This document shows positions 33,223 through 41,385 of a stretch of DNA of 64,000 bases, piece after piece (the first letter of the stretch is position 1; every line of letters starts with the position of its first letter). This DNA is from Bradyrhizobium sp. Ghvi. Its GTDB lineage: Bacteria > Pseudomonadota > Alphaproteobacteria > Rhizobiales > Xanthobacteraceae. The position numbers were made by a program, and so were the translations under genes. Location of the stretch: the NCBI RefSeq assembly GCF_900115265.1, contig NZ_FOVU01000008.1, forward strand, positions 124,001 through 188,000, in the 5' to 3' direction. The notes beneath the pieces were generated by a model that was not told the origin of the DNA, searched no databases, and worked only from the letters and a program-made list of their open reading frames with translations.

Positions 33223-34578
33223 GTGGTTTTCGCGCCAGCCCTACAGATACTCCGCCCGTTACTATCGGTCGCCAGTCGTCGCGCCGACTTCGGAACCGCG
33301 TTTGCGCGCTTTCCGAGCGAGTTTCTCTCTCATCACGCTGGCTATGCAAGGGTCCAGCCTGCGCTGCTCCCGCTGGGGGTGCCGAACGCGCTGGCTGGGC
33401 ACATCTGGCGCGCCACCGCGACCGTGCTCTCGCAGCTGAAGGACATTTTTCACCGGCAGGCCGAGAGCAATCCGGCTGAGTGGATGCGCGGGCTGGGCTA
33501 TACCGAGGATGAACGCAACTGGTTGCAGACAATGGCCGATCCCCGGTCGGTCCAGATCGCCACCTCGTTCGCGCGCGCCGATTTCATCGTAAGCGAAGCC
33601 GGGCCGAGACTCGTCGAGGTCAATGTCGGGCCCACGATCGGCGGCATCGGTGTCTTGGACCGGTACAGCGATGTTTTCGACTTGACTTGCAGGGACCTGA
33701 TCGGCGGCTCCCCCGCGAGCGGAATTTCGCTGCCGCGACCGGCAGTGATCTGGTCGCACGTTCTGCGTCGGCTCGCGGGATCCGACGGGTCGGCCGGGAA
33801 TAGACTGAGAATCGCGCTGGTCGTCGCTGATGACGAAATCGATATCCCTCATCCACACGAGGCAGCAAGTTACCTCCGCCGCGAGGGAATGACAGTCGAC
33901 ATCGTCTGCGTCGACGAAGTGCGGTTCCATGATGCGCGCGCGGAGACGCCGCGAGGTCGCGTCGACGTCGTCTACGCCTGCTTCACCTATGATCAGTTCA
34001 GGACTCCGGTCTATCGGAAATTCGCCGAACAGGCGATGGCCTGCCATCGTGCAGGCGGCCCCCTCTACATCTCGCCGCCGGCGTTCACGGTATTTGGGAA
34101 CAAGGCGATGTTGGCGGAGGTCGGCGATAACGCCGACTTGGCCAACGCGAGCCTGCTTCTCAAGACGCGGCGCCTTGCGCCCGATCTCCTCACCTTTGCT
34201 TCGGCGAACCGAGGCGCGCTCGTCCTGAAGCCTTCGATCGGTTATGGCGGCGATGGAGTTGTGGTCGGCGCCGACTGTGAGCAAGCGGCCTGGAACGATG
34301 CCCTCGACCGTGCCACCCAGGCGCAAGCGGCGTACGTTCTGCAGGACTATGCCGCCCCATCCCCGATTTTGATGCCGACGTGTCAGGGCTCGATCGCCTA
34401 CCATTTCAACATTGGCTGCCTGTCCTTCGGCGGGCAGTTCGCTGGTCTTCTCCTGCGTCAGGTACCAGCAAGCTCGCAAAGCGTCACCAATTGCAAGCAG
34501 GGAGCAACCTTCGCGGCTGCTTGCATTGTCGATGACGACACCGCGAGCAAGCTGGCTAAGTCTGCGGGTGAGGATTAG
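33223..34578 (+). CDS. ATP-grasp ligase 2, circularly permuted type
   Basis: 451 aa from a GTG with GGGGAG upstream. The metal-binding segment PRLVEVNVGPTIGGIG lies at about residue 128, before the ATP-binding ALVLKPSIGYGGDGVVVG at about residue 330. In ordinary ATP-grasp enzymes the order is the reverse, so this is of the permuted class (as in glutathionylspermidine synthase-like and eukaryotic glutathione synthetase folds). It probably catalyses amide formation. It is not a recent copy of the other three ligases. Confidence 0.75.
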   Translation: MVFAPALQILRPLLSVASRRADFGTAFARFPSEFLSHHAGYARVQPALLPLGVPNALAGHIWRATATVLSQLKDIFHRQAESNPAEWMRGLGYTEDERNWLQTMADPRSVQIATSFARADFIVSEAGPRLVEVNVGPTIGGIGVLDRYSDVFDLTCRDLIGGSPASGISLPRPAVIWSHVLRRLAGSDGSAGNRLRIALVVADDEIDIPHPHEAASYLRREGMTVDIVCVDEVRFHDARAETPRGRVDVVYACFTYDQFRTPVYRKFAEQAMACHRAGGPLYISPPAFTVFGNKAMLAEVGDNADLANASLLLKTRRLAPDLLTFASANRGALVLKPSIGYGGDGVVVGADCEQAAWNDALDRATQAQAAYVLQDYAAPSPILMPTCQGSIAYHFNIGCLSFGGQFAGLLLRQVPASSQSVTNCKQGATFAAACIVDDDTASKLAKSAGED

Positions 34579-34599
34579 CAAAAAGACCTGGTGAGGCCG

Positions 34600-35859
34600 A
34601 TGACTGTCGGAACAGCACTCATTGTTCATCCGGCGCCGGACGAAACCATGCTACGCGCGCTCCTATCCGAATGCGCGAACGTGGTGGTGATGAGTGCGTC
34701 GAACGGGACAAGCAAGCCGACCGATCGACAGGCGAGCATCACACGGCACGTTTTCACCAGTCAGCAGCATCTCGTCGCTTCGGCGCACGAGATCAATCGT
34801 ACCAGCCGCATCAGCGCGATCCCAACTGTTTGGGAAGGTGGAGTCGAGGCAACAGCTGCGCTCAGTGCCGCGCTTGGATTGCCGGGCAACTCCATTGCCG
34901 CCGCCCGAGCCGCCCGTGACAAGCACGAGGCGGCATTGTGCTTCGAACGACACGGCGTTCCCCACCCGCGCACGATGGTGGCTTCCGCGACCACAGAGGA
35001 GTGTAGCCGCATCGAGAGTGAGTTTACGTATCCATTCATCGTGAAGAGCCCCTGGTCTACGAACAGCCAGTCGGTCACTCTGGTTCGAACGCGCGAGGAG
35101 CTGAACGGGGCCCTGGCCATGTTGAAGCGCCTGTACAGCCCGAACCGTGACAACCGGCTCTTCGGGCTCTACGCCCAACGGGCCGCGCAGCAGCCGGTGC
35201 TGGTTCAGGAATACGCCGATGGGATCGAGCTGAACATCGATCTCCTGATCGCGCCCGATGCGCACCGTCTGCTTGGCATATTCGAGAAGTATCCGATGCA
35301 CGGTCCAACCTTTGAGGAGGTCCAGAGCGTCTACCCGCCACGTATCCGCGCCTCCGAGATGGAGGAGTGTGTTCAGGCCGCGGTGGGCGCCGTCAGGGCA
35401 CTCGGCGCAACCATCGGAGCTGCGCATGTGGAGCTACGCTTGACGAAGGGAGGACCGGTAATTATCGAGGCGGCGCTCCGGCCGGGCGGCTTCCTCACAC
35501 CGCTGGCGATAAATCATCTCACCGGAGTTCACCCCGTCTCCGCGTTGGCGCGGCTTCTGATGACGGGCGAGTTTCCTGACATCGAAAGTCTGCCGGCCGG
35601 CGTTTCGTGCCTGTATGGCGCGGTGAATTGCGGCATCGAAGGACGCATCAAATCCATCTCGGGCGAGCGAGCGGTCAGGAACTCCGTGCCGGGTCTCTCG
35701 ATGTTCAAGCTCCTGAAGCAGCCCGGTGACCGCCTCGTTCCGCTGCCGTTGGGTTCGGACTACCACATCGCAAGCTTCATGCTGGTGGGAAGTCGCCGCG
35801 AGACGCTCGAGACCGCCGCACAGGACATCCGGCGTCGCGTGAGAGTGGATGTGGAGTAG
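34600..35859 (+). CDS. ATP-grasp ligase 3
   Basis: 419 aa from the ATG at 34600 with GGTGAGG upstream (a GTG nine bases earlier is less likely). ATP-grasp motifs: YPFIVKSPWSTNSQSVTLVR (Lys), LVQEYADGIELNIDLLI, and HVELRLTKGGPVIIEAALRPGG (metal ligands; Ala-Leu-Arg replaces the usual N/H-x-R). C-terminal cap around SCLYGAVNCGIEGRIKSI resembles the BL00235/carnosine synthase lid. Its substrate pairing differs from ligases 1 and 4 to judge by divergence. Confidence 0.82.
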   Translation: MTVGTALIVHPAPDETMLRALLSECANVVVMSASNGTSKPTDRQASITRHVFTSQQHLVASAHEINRTSRISAIPTVWEGGVEATAALSAALGLPGNSIAAARAARDKHEAALCFERHGVPHPRTMVASATTEECSRIESEFTYPFIVKSPWSTNSQSVTLVRTREELNGALAMLKRLYSPNRDNRLFGLYAQRAAQQPVLVQEYADGIELNIDLLIAPDAHRLLGIFEKYPMHGPTFEEVQSVYPPRIRASEMEECVQAAVGAVRALGATIGAAHVELRLTKGGPVIIEAALRPGGFLTPLAINHLTGVHPVSALARLLMTGEFPDIESLPAGVSCLYGAVNCGIEGRIKSISGERAVRNSVPGLSMFKLLKQPGDRLVPLPLGSDYHIASFMLVGSRRETLETAAQDIRRRVRVDVE

Positions 35860-35863
35860 TCCC

Positions 35864-37084
35864 ATGACATGTTTGGTGATCATCGGCACGCCCCGAACCG
35901 ACTACACGCTCGCTCAGTCGATCATTCAGGCTCGCTTACGCGGCATGGACGTCATTCTGGTCGATAGGCCGTCCCAGCTCGAAGGGTGCCGAGAGTTGCT
36001 CCCCGACGCAAGCAGGATCGGCCTCGACCAACTGGATGCAAAAGGGGTCGTCGAGGCGATAGGCGGGCTCAATCCTCGATTCGTCGTTTCCTTTAGCGAG
36101 TTCAATCTTGAGCTCGCGGCGCAAGTCCGCGAGCGCCTAGATATCGATGGACCGTCCGTGACTGCGGTCAGGCGAACCCGGAACAAACATGAGACCCGCA
36201 GCCGCCTCAAGGCATGCGAATTGACGCAAGTGGACTTCCAGGTGACGACGCTGATCGAATTGGACAAGGTCACCGAACGGTTCGAGGCGCCATTTGTCAT
36301 CAAGCCCGTGTCGATGACGGGCAGCATCGGTGTCCACGCAGTCCGATGTCGCGCCGAGGTCGCCGCGTTCAAGGCCCGATTTGTCGATCCGGCGGCCGAA
36401 GAAGAGCGCCGACGACAGTTCGTCATCGAGGGCTTCCTCGAAGGCGAAGAGTTCAGCATCGATGGGATCTATGCCGCCGGCAAGTTTCATGTCTTTGCCG
36501 TCGTACAGAAGCGCACGAATGGATTCCCGAACTTCGCTGAGGTCGGACACACAGTACCGGCTCGCCCGCGCGACGATGTCGATTGCGGCGGCTTCGTCGC
36601 GGCCGTTGCAGCCGCGCTCGACCTCGATACGACACCGATCCATGCAGAGGTGAAGATCAGCGGGCGCAACATCGAGCTCATCGAAATCCACACGCGGTTC
36701 GGCGGCGACTACATTCCCATGCTGATCGAGAACGCATTCGGGTACAATGTCTTTGGCGCCTACTACGATGTCCTGCTGGGCCGCCAGCTTCCGGCAGTGA
36801 AGCCAGTGCGCGCCGTGACCGGCATCCAGTTTCTTCATGCAGGCGAGCTCGATCGCATCACGCGCCTTCCGCGCGCATGGCCCGGCGTCGACTATTGCCT
36901 CCGCTTGACCAGGACCGAAACGCACGATGCGACGCTCGACCACGACAACATCCGCATCTTGAACCATCGGATTGGTCATATCGTCTTCAGCGCGGCGGAC
37001 CATGACCTCGCCGATGCCTTTATCGACGGTCTTTATGCGTCGGACGACGCTTTCGTCACCGGACGGGGTGAGGTTGGGATGTAA
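35864..37084 (+). CDS. ATP-grasp ligase 4
   Basis: 406 aa; the ATG at 35864 has GGAG 7 bp upstream, inside the end of the preceding gene. Core motifs: APFVIKPVSMTGSIGVHAVR (Lys), FVIEGFLEGEEFSIDGIYAA and HAEVKISGRNIELIEIHTRFGGD. Overall it parallels ligase 1 (31993) most closely. Four ligases in a row imply two or more successive amide bonds or different acyl/amine partners. Confidence 0.83.
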   Translation: MTCLVIIGTPRTDYTLAQSIIQARLRGMDVILVDRPSQLEGCRELLPDASRIGLDQLDAKGVVEAIGGLNPRFVVSFSEFNLELAAQVRERLDIDGPSVTAVRRTRNKHETRSRLKACELTQVDFQVTTLIELDKVTERFEAPFVIKPVSMTGSIGVHAVRCRAEVAAFKARFVDPAAEEERRRQFVIEGFLEGEEFSIDGIYAAGKFHVFAVVQKRTNGFPNFAEVGHTVPARPRDDVDCGGFVAAVAAALDLDTTPIHAEVKISGRNIELIEIHTRFGGDYIPMLIENAFGYNVFGAYYDVLLGRQLPAVKPVRAVTGIQFLHAGELDRITRLPRAWPGVDYCLRLTRTETHDATLDHDNIRILNHRIGHIVFSAADHDLADAFIDGLYASDDAFVTGRGEVGM

Positions 37085-37120
37085 GTACGTAAGCCGGAAG
37101 GGATCAAACAGGAGGGCATC

Positions 37121-38425
37121 ATGGGCGACGAGAACGTAAACGCTGTGCAGGAGCTCAACGAGAATTATTCCCGCAGCTTCGGCGTACTCGCAGGCTACCT
37201 GCCGCAGGATCGCAACAGCATCGATGAATGGCAACGCGCGATCGTCGAAGAGGCCCGCAACGAGACGGACGACGTCAGGCAATATGAGACGTCCGTTCAG
37301 GAACTGGCGACCCTGATCGAACGCAACGGCATTGTCCGGATGTATGTCACGGAGATGATCAACCAGGTGCCGGCCAGATACAAGACGGTCACCACCATTG
37401 GCGAACTCCTCAAGGCGCTGAACCACATCATCAAGCATGCGCCGAGATACAATCCCGATCCGAAGAAGCAGAACTTCTTCCCCTTCTACACCCTCTTTCT
37501 CTACATGATGTATACACCCGCCGGAGCCGTGGCGTTCAGGAATGATGCGTTTAACTCTGCCCTTTGCGGGATTCTCGACCAGTGGCGCGCTCTTCTCGAC
37601 TCGCCGAAGTCCCAGGACGTGTTGAACGAGGGCGAGTTCGGCTGGCTCTCGCCACCCGCACGCAAGTATTGCGGTCTCGATGAGTTCATCATCCCGGATC
37701 GCCACGCGCCTCATTGGGGATTCAAGTCGTTCAACGACTTCTTCCACCGCCAGGTGAAGCCGGAGTGCCGTCCGATTGCTGCGCCCGACGATCCTGATGT
37801 GATCGTATCTGCCAATGACGGGACCGTCTATAAGCTGGCGCGGAAGGTCCAGCGCTCCGATCTATTCTGGATCAAGGGCCAGCCCTACTCGCTCGTCAAC
37901 ATGCTGGACAATAGCCCCTTCGTGGACAGATTCGTCGGCGGCGACGTGTTGCAGACGTTCCTGGCCGCGAACAACTACCATAGATGGCGGGCCCCGATTG
38001 CCGGGGTGGTGAAGGAAGCGAGGCGCGTGCCGGGGCTGATGTTCAGCCAGCTGCTCTCGCTCGGCTTTCACCCGGACGATCCCACCAAGCTCCCGCAAGG
38101 ATACGACTCGAGCGTCAACGCGAGAGGCCTCATCTTCATCGAAAGCGACGAACGTTCACTCGGGATGGTTTGCGTGATCCCGGTTGGAATCACCGAGGTG
38201 TCATCGGTGACAATCGAGGTCGCCGTCGGGCAGCGGGTCAATAAGGGAGATGAACTCGGCTACTTTAGCTATGGCGGCTCGTCCCTCTGCCTGGTGTTTC
38301 AGAAAGATGCGATCGATCACTTCACCATCGTGCCCCCGAACGTGGGCGCCGATGAAAGCTGGTCGGCCCCCGTCAAGGTCAACGCGGAGATCGCCGTCGT
38401 ACGCTCGTCACACCGCGCGCCCTGA
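37121..38425 (+). CDS. Pyruvoyl-dependent decarboxylase, PsiD/phosphatidylserine decarboxylase family
   Basis: 434 aa with GGAGG before the ATG. The C-terminal half is PSD-like: ANDGTVYKLA (Asp 233), NNYHRWRAPIAGVV (His 287) and a self-cleavage site YGGSSLCLVF (Gly386-Ser387, against LGST in PSD), predicting a pyruvoyl group at Ser387. The N-terminal 200 residues match the extra PSDC-type domain of PsiD-like enzymes (FPFYTLFLYMMYTPAGAVAF). PsiD decarboxylates an aromatic amino acid rather than a lipid. It has no membrane segment. In this cluster it likely supplies or modifies an amine unit; the amino acid is unknown. Confidence 0.8.
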   Translation: MGDENVNAVQELNENYSRSFGVLAGYLPQDRNSIDEWQRAIVEEARNETDDVRQYETSVQELATLIERNGIVRMYVTEMINQVPARYKTVTTIGELLKALNHIIKHAPRYNPDPKKQNFFPFYTLFLYMMYTPAGAVAFRNDAFNSALCGILDQWRALLDSPKSQDVLNEGEFGWLSPPARKYCGLDEFIIPDRHAPHWGFKSFNDFFHRQVKPECRPIAAPDDPDVIVSANDGTVYKLARKVQRSDLFWIKGQPYSLVNMLDNSPFVDRFVGGDVLQTFLAANNYHRWRAPIAGVVKEARRVPGLMFSQLLSLGFHPDDPTKLPQGYDSSVNARGLIFIESDERSLGMVCVIPVGITEVSSVTIEVAVGQRVNKGDELGYFSYGGSSLCLVFQKDAIDHFTIVPPNVGADESWSAPVKVNAEIAVVRSSHRAP

Positions 38426-38464
38426 GTGGAGCGCGGACGACCGCGCAATAGAGAGGAAACAGTC

Positions 38465-39307
38465 ATGCTGCGAATGCCCGCAATCATGTCGACGCTGGCG
38501 GCCATCACCGGCCTTTCGATCCTGCTCGTGTTGTTAAGTTCGGCAAGATCCGACCCAAGCGAGGGCTTTCGTTGTGGCCCTGGTTTTCTCACCTATTCTG
38601 TCCAGGTGCAGCAAGGTTCGACCGGCGGCGGCGTGCGCTGCGTGAAATTCATCGACTACCAGCTTGTCGACGGTCAAATCACAGGCGTGTACTGGTACGG
38701 CGAAGGCACCCTGAACCAATATATCTATCGGCATCTCGGCAACGTGTACCTCAGGAAGGATCCGGCGACCGGCGCTACCACGATCGTCAGCTTGGCCTCC
38801 GATATCTACGGAAATGGCGAGAACGCGAAATTCTCGGCGAATGACCTCAAGCTGACGCCGATCAATGGCCAAGATCTCATCCAGGAGACCAGCGAGTGGC
38901 CTGAGAAATGGATCCTGGAGAAATCGGGCGTTGCGAATTACACGAGCCATCTGGGGCCGGTCGCAAACTGCGGCCGCTTCTTCACCAAGCTCACGGTCGC
39001 CGCCGGTATGGGCGTCCGCTGCGCAATGCGCTCGGATCGCGGCGAGGAGTATCCGGACCTGGTCTGGTATGGCGATCAGGAGAACGGATCGCATCGACAT
39101 CTCGGCATCGTGACGGGCAAGGACGCCAGGGAAGCGCGAGCGACCGCCGTCGCATTCTGTAGCAAGGGGACCTGTCCGGCGCCTCCGGAAGGTCGCCTCG
39201 TTCTCACGGGGCTCAACCACTGCGATGAGCCGTTCAAGATCCGCGTCTCCGGCGACTGGAACGAACTTTGGACAAGCGCCGAGCGATTGAGTTGCGCAAC
39301 GCGGTAG
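38465..39307 (+). CDS. Secreted protein of unknown function
   Basis: 280 aa from an ATG with AGAGGAAA upstream. A signal peptide (MSTLAAITGLSILLVLLSSA, cleavage near SARS) precedes a beta-rich domain with WYGEGTLNQYIYRHLGNVY and a related second half DLVWYGDQENGSHRHLGIV; the two WYG...HLG segments look like an internal repeat. Seven Cys in the mature part allow disulfides. No known domain. It sits between the decarboxylase and antiporter genes, so it may help export, binding or immunity. Confidence 0.55.
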   Translation: MLRMPAIMSTLAAITGLSILLVLLSSARSDPSEGFRCGPGFLTYSVQVQQGSTGGGVRCVKFIDYQLVDGQITGVYWYGEGTLNQYIYRHLGNVYLRKDPATGATTIVSLASDIYGNGENAKFSANDLKLTPINGQDLIQETSEWPEKWILEKSGVANYTSHLGPVANCGRFFTKLTVAAGMGVRCAMRSDRGEEYPDLVWYGDQENGSHRHLGIVTGKDAREARATAVAFCSKGTCPAPPEGRLVLTGLNHCDEPFKIRVSGDWNELWTSAERLSCATR

Positions 39308-39401
39308 CCGCAAGGTAGCGAGCGGCGCGTTCATGCGTTGCCGCGAACCTGGCAGTCTCCCGATACCTGCATTTTAACAGATCACAATCATGGGGTGACC
39401 G

Positions 39402-40670
39402 ATGTATCAAACGGAAAGCGTTCTCAGTTCGGTACTTCTGCAATTGGTGATCATTGTAATCGCCGCGCGCTGCGCCAACGAACTTTCGCGTCGTGTGGGT
39501 CAGCCGGGTGCCGTAGGAGAGATTGTCGCGGGACTGATGCTCGGGCCCTCTCTGCTCGGCTATCTTGCGCCGAGTGTGTCGCAATTCCTCTTCAAGTCGT
39601 CGGCCGCCGCGCCGATAGCCATCATCAGCCAGATTGGCCTCATCCTGCTGATGTTCCAGATCGGCAGCGATTTCGAATTCTCGCACTTGAGAAGCGGACG
39701 CAACCGAAGGATGGCGATCGCAGTCGCCGCCGCCAGTGTCACCGCGCCGCTAGTCTGTGGCATATTGATCGGTCGCGTCGCGGCGCCGATTCTGGCTCCC
39801 GACGTCGACGTTTTCACCTTCAGCCTCTTCATCGGCGTCTCGCTTGCCATCACGGCCGTGCCGATCCTCGGGCGCATTCTGCACGAATATGGCTTGAGCC
39901 GTACAGAGGTCGGCGTCATCGCCATCTCGGCGGCAGCGTTGAACGACGTCGCTGGTTGGATTCTTCTTGCTGGCACGGCCGCCTATGCATCCGCGGATTT
40001 CTCCGCACAGCACACTGCATTGCAGATCGGCAGTATCGTCACCTTTGCTGTCGCACTGAGGTTCGGCGGCCCGCCCCTCGTCAACTGGCTCTTTCAGATG
40101 TTTCCACTCGTCAACGGGCGGGTCTCGTCGAATCTGATGGCCGCGACAGTCGCCCTGCTCTTTGCCTCGGGCATTTGCACCTACATGATGGGCATCTTCT
40201 CTATCTTTGGCGGATTTGCGGCGGGCCTCCTGTTCTATCGCAAGCGCGAGTTCGTTGACGCCTGGCGCCATCAGATCGGGCATTTCGTGCTCGTGTTCTT
40301 CCTGCCGATTTTCTTCACCTATACCGGCCTGCGCACCAACGTTCTGGGTCTGACGACTCCCTCGGACTGGGCGTGGCTCTCGTTGATCCTGGCTGTTGCC
40401 GTGCTCGCAAAGGTCTTCCCCGTCTACGCTGCAGCCCGACTGTGCGGCTTCAGCCAAGCGGAATCCTCGGTGATGGGGGCATTGATGAATACGCGCGCCT
40501 TGATGGAGCTCGTCGTCGTCAACATCGGCTTTGATCTCGGCTTCATTCCGCCGGCTGTGTTCACGATGCTTGTGATCGTAGCCGTGACGACCACCGTGAT
40601 GACAGCGCCGCTGTTGCGCGTCCTCCTGCCGCGTACGGGCCATGTAATCCCGCTCGGCGTCGAAGCGTAA
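39402..40670 (+). CDS. Cation/proton antiporter, CPA2 (KefB/NapA-like) family
   Basis: 422 aa with about 12 hydrophobic segments. GEIVAGLMLGPSLLG, LMFQIGSDFEF, SLAITAVPILGRIL, ALNDVAGWILLA (the Asn-Asp pair typical of electrogenic NapA/CPA2 exchangers) and ALMNTRALMELVVVNIGFDLG are family hallmarks. There is no C-terminal TrkA-N domain. GGGG precedes the ATG. It is the last gene of the plus-strand cluster; antiporters in biosynthetic clusters can serve self-protection or ion homeostasis. Confidence 0.88.
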   Translation: MYQTESVLSSVLLQLVIIVIAARCANELSRRVGQPGAVGEIVAGLMLGPSLLGYLAPSVSQFLFKSSAAAPIAIISQIGLILLMFQIGSDFEFSHLRSGRNRRMAIAVAAASVTAPLVCGILIGRVAAPILAPDVDVFTFSLFIGVSLAITAVPILGRILHEYGLSRTEVGVIAISAAALNDVAGWILLAGTAAYASADFSAQHTALQIGSIVTFAVALRFGGPPLVNWLFQMFPLVNGRVSSNLMAATVALLFASGICTYMMGIFSIFGGFAAGLLFYRKREFVDAWRHQIGHFVLVFFLPIFFTYTGLRTNVLGLTTPSDWAWLSLILAVAVLAKVFPVYAAARLCGFSQAESSVMGALMNTRALMELVVVNIGFDLGFIPPAVFTMLVIVAVTTTVMTAPLLRVLLPRTGHVIPLGVEA

Positions 40671-40973
40671 GCCGCGAGCCCGGCCAGTTTGCCGCGTCAC
40701 CCTTGCATCGGGTTCGGCGGCAACTCTGCCCAAACCGCTGACGTCCGGCGCTAAAAGCAGACGGACGCTTCGGTAAACAGGAGGTTGCCTACTTGCCGGA
40801 GCTGGACGCTTTCGCTGCCCGGCCGGGGAGCGGTGCACGCCTGGGTCAGAACGGCGGATCACGCGATGGTAGCAGGAGCATCTGTTCGAGGCTGTGCAGC
40901 ATCGCCTTGATGCAAACCCGCACGCCATGCATTGCCCTGGAGGGCGATTACAGGTTCGCAACGAGGAAGGGGC
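40671..40973. other. Gene-free stretch after the antiporter gene
   Basis: No frame has a ribosome site with protein-like composition. There is no strong terminator hairpin that I can see. Confidence 0.4.
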
Positions 40974-41159
40974 TTACCTGCCCTTGCCGGAAGGCCTCGA
41001 ACTGGGCATAGTAACCCCGTTGTCGTTATCTGTTTGATCAACCTCCAGGCGAGCCATTTCGAGAATAACGAGGACGAAGGTCAGATCGGCCTCCTCCGCG
41101 CATGCAATTGCTTCATCAAGTGCTTTGGAAAGTCGTTCAATGTTCGCTCGCCGTGTCAT
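40974..41159 (-). CDS. Small helical protein
   Basis: 61 aa from the ATG at 41159. The segment RRANIERLSKALDEAIACAE followed by EADLTFVLVILEMARLEVDQ is protein-like and resembles short helical rhizobial proteins, while the tail is polar. No clear ribosome site; the frame is open 22 codons further upstream. Divergent from the next gene by only 27 bp. Confidence 0.45.
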   Translation of the reverse strand: MTRRANIERLSKALDEAIACAEEADLTFVLVILEMARLEVDQTDNDNGVTMPSSRPSGKGR

Positions 41160-41186
41160 TGCGCTATCCATGCCGAAGGAACCCAG

Positions 41187-41348
41187 ATGGACGACTCCTG
41201 GCTTGCCGAGCTTCTGCGATCCCAAAAGACACGGGACGCTTCGCGCGATGCTGTCGAAGGTTTGCTATTACTCAAGATGTTCATCAGGCTCTCACCGGAG
41301 CAGCGCCGCAAGATACTCGCCCTGGTCGAACGATACGTTCAGCACTAA
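41187..41348 (+). CDS. Small helical protein
   Basis: 53 aa with AAGGA before the ATG. The segments DDSWLAELLRSQKTRD and DAVEGLLLLKMFIRLSPEQR form a compact helical protein of a type seen as short hypothetical proteins in rhizobia. Function unknown. It ends 37 bp before the convergent P450 gene. Confidence 0.5.
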   Translation: MDDSWLAELLRSQKTRDASRDAVEGLLLLKMFIRLSPEQRRKILALVERYVQH

Positions 41349-41385
41349 GTGCAACGCTCGTGCGCCCGGGGTGATCTGCCAGCAT

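Noticed and set aside
36137..37747. A 536-aa minus-strand open frame opposite the ATP-grasp and PsiD-like genes
   Set aside because: Shadow of two genes with clear domain motifs; no ribosome site or recognisable protein features.
40793..41011. A 72-aa plus-strand frame after the antiporter gene
   Set aside because: No ribosome site, Arg/Ser-rich random composition and overlap with better candidates.
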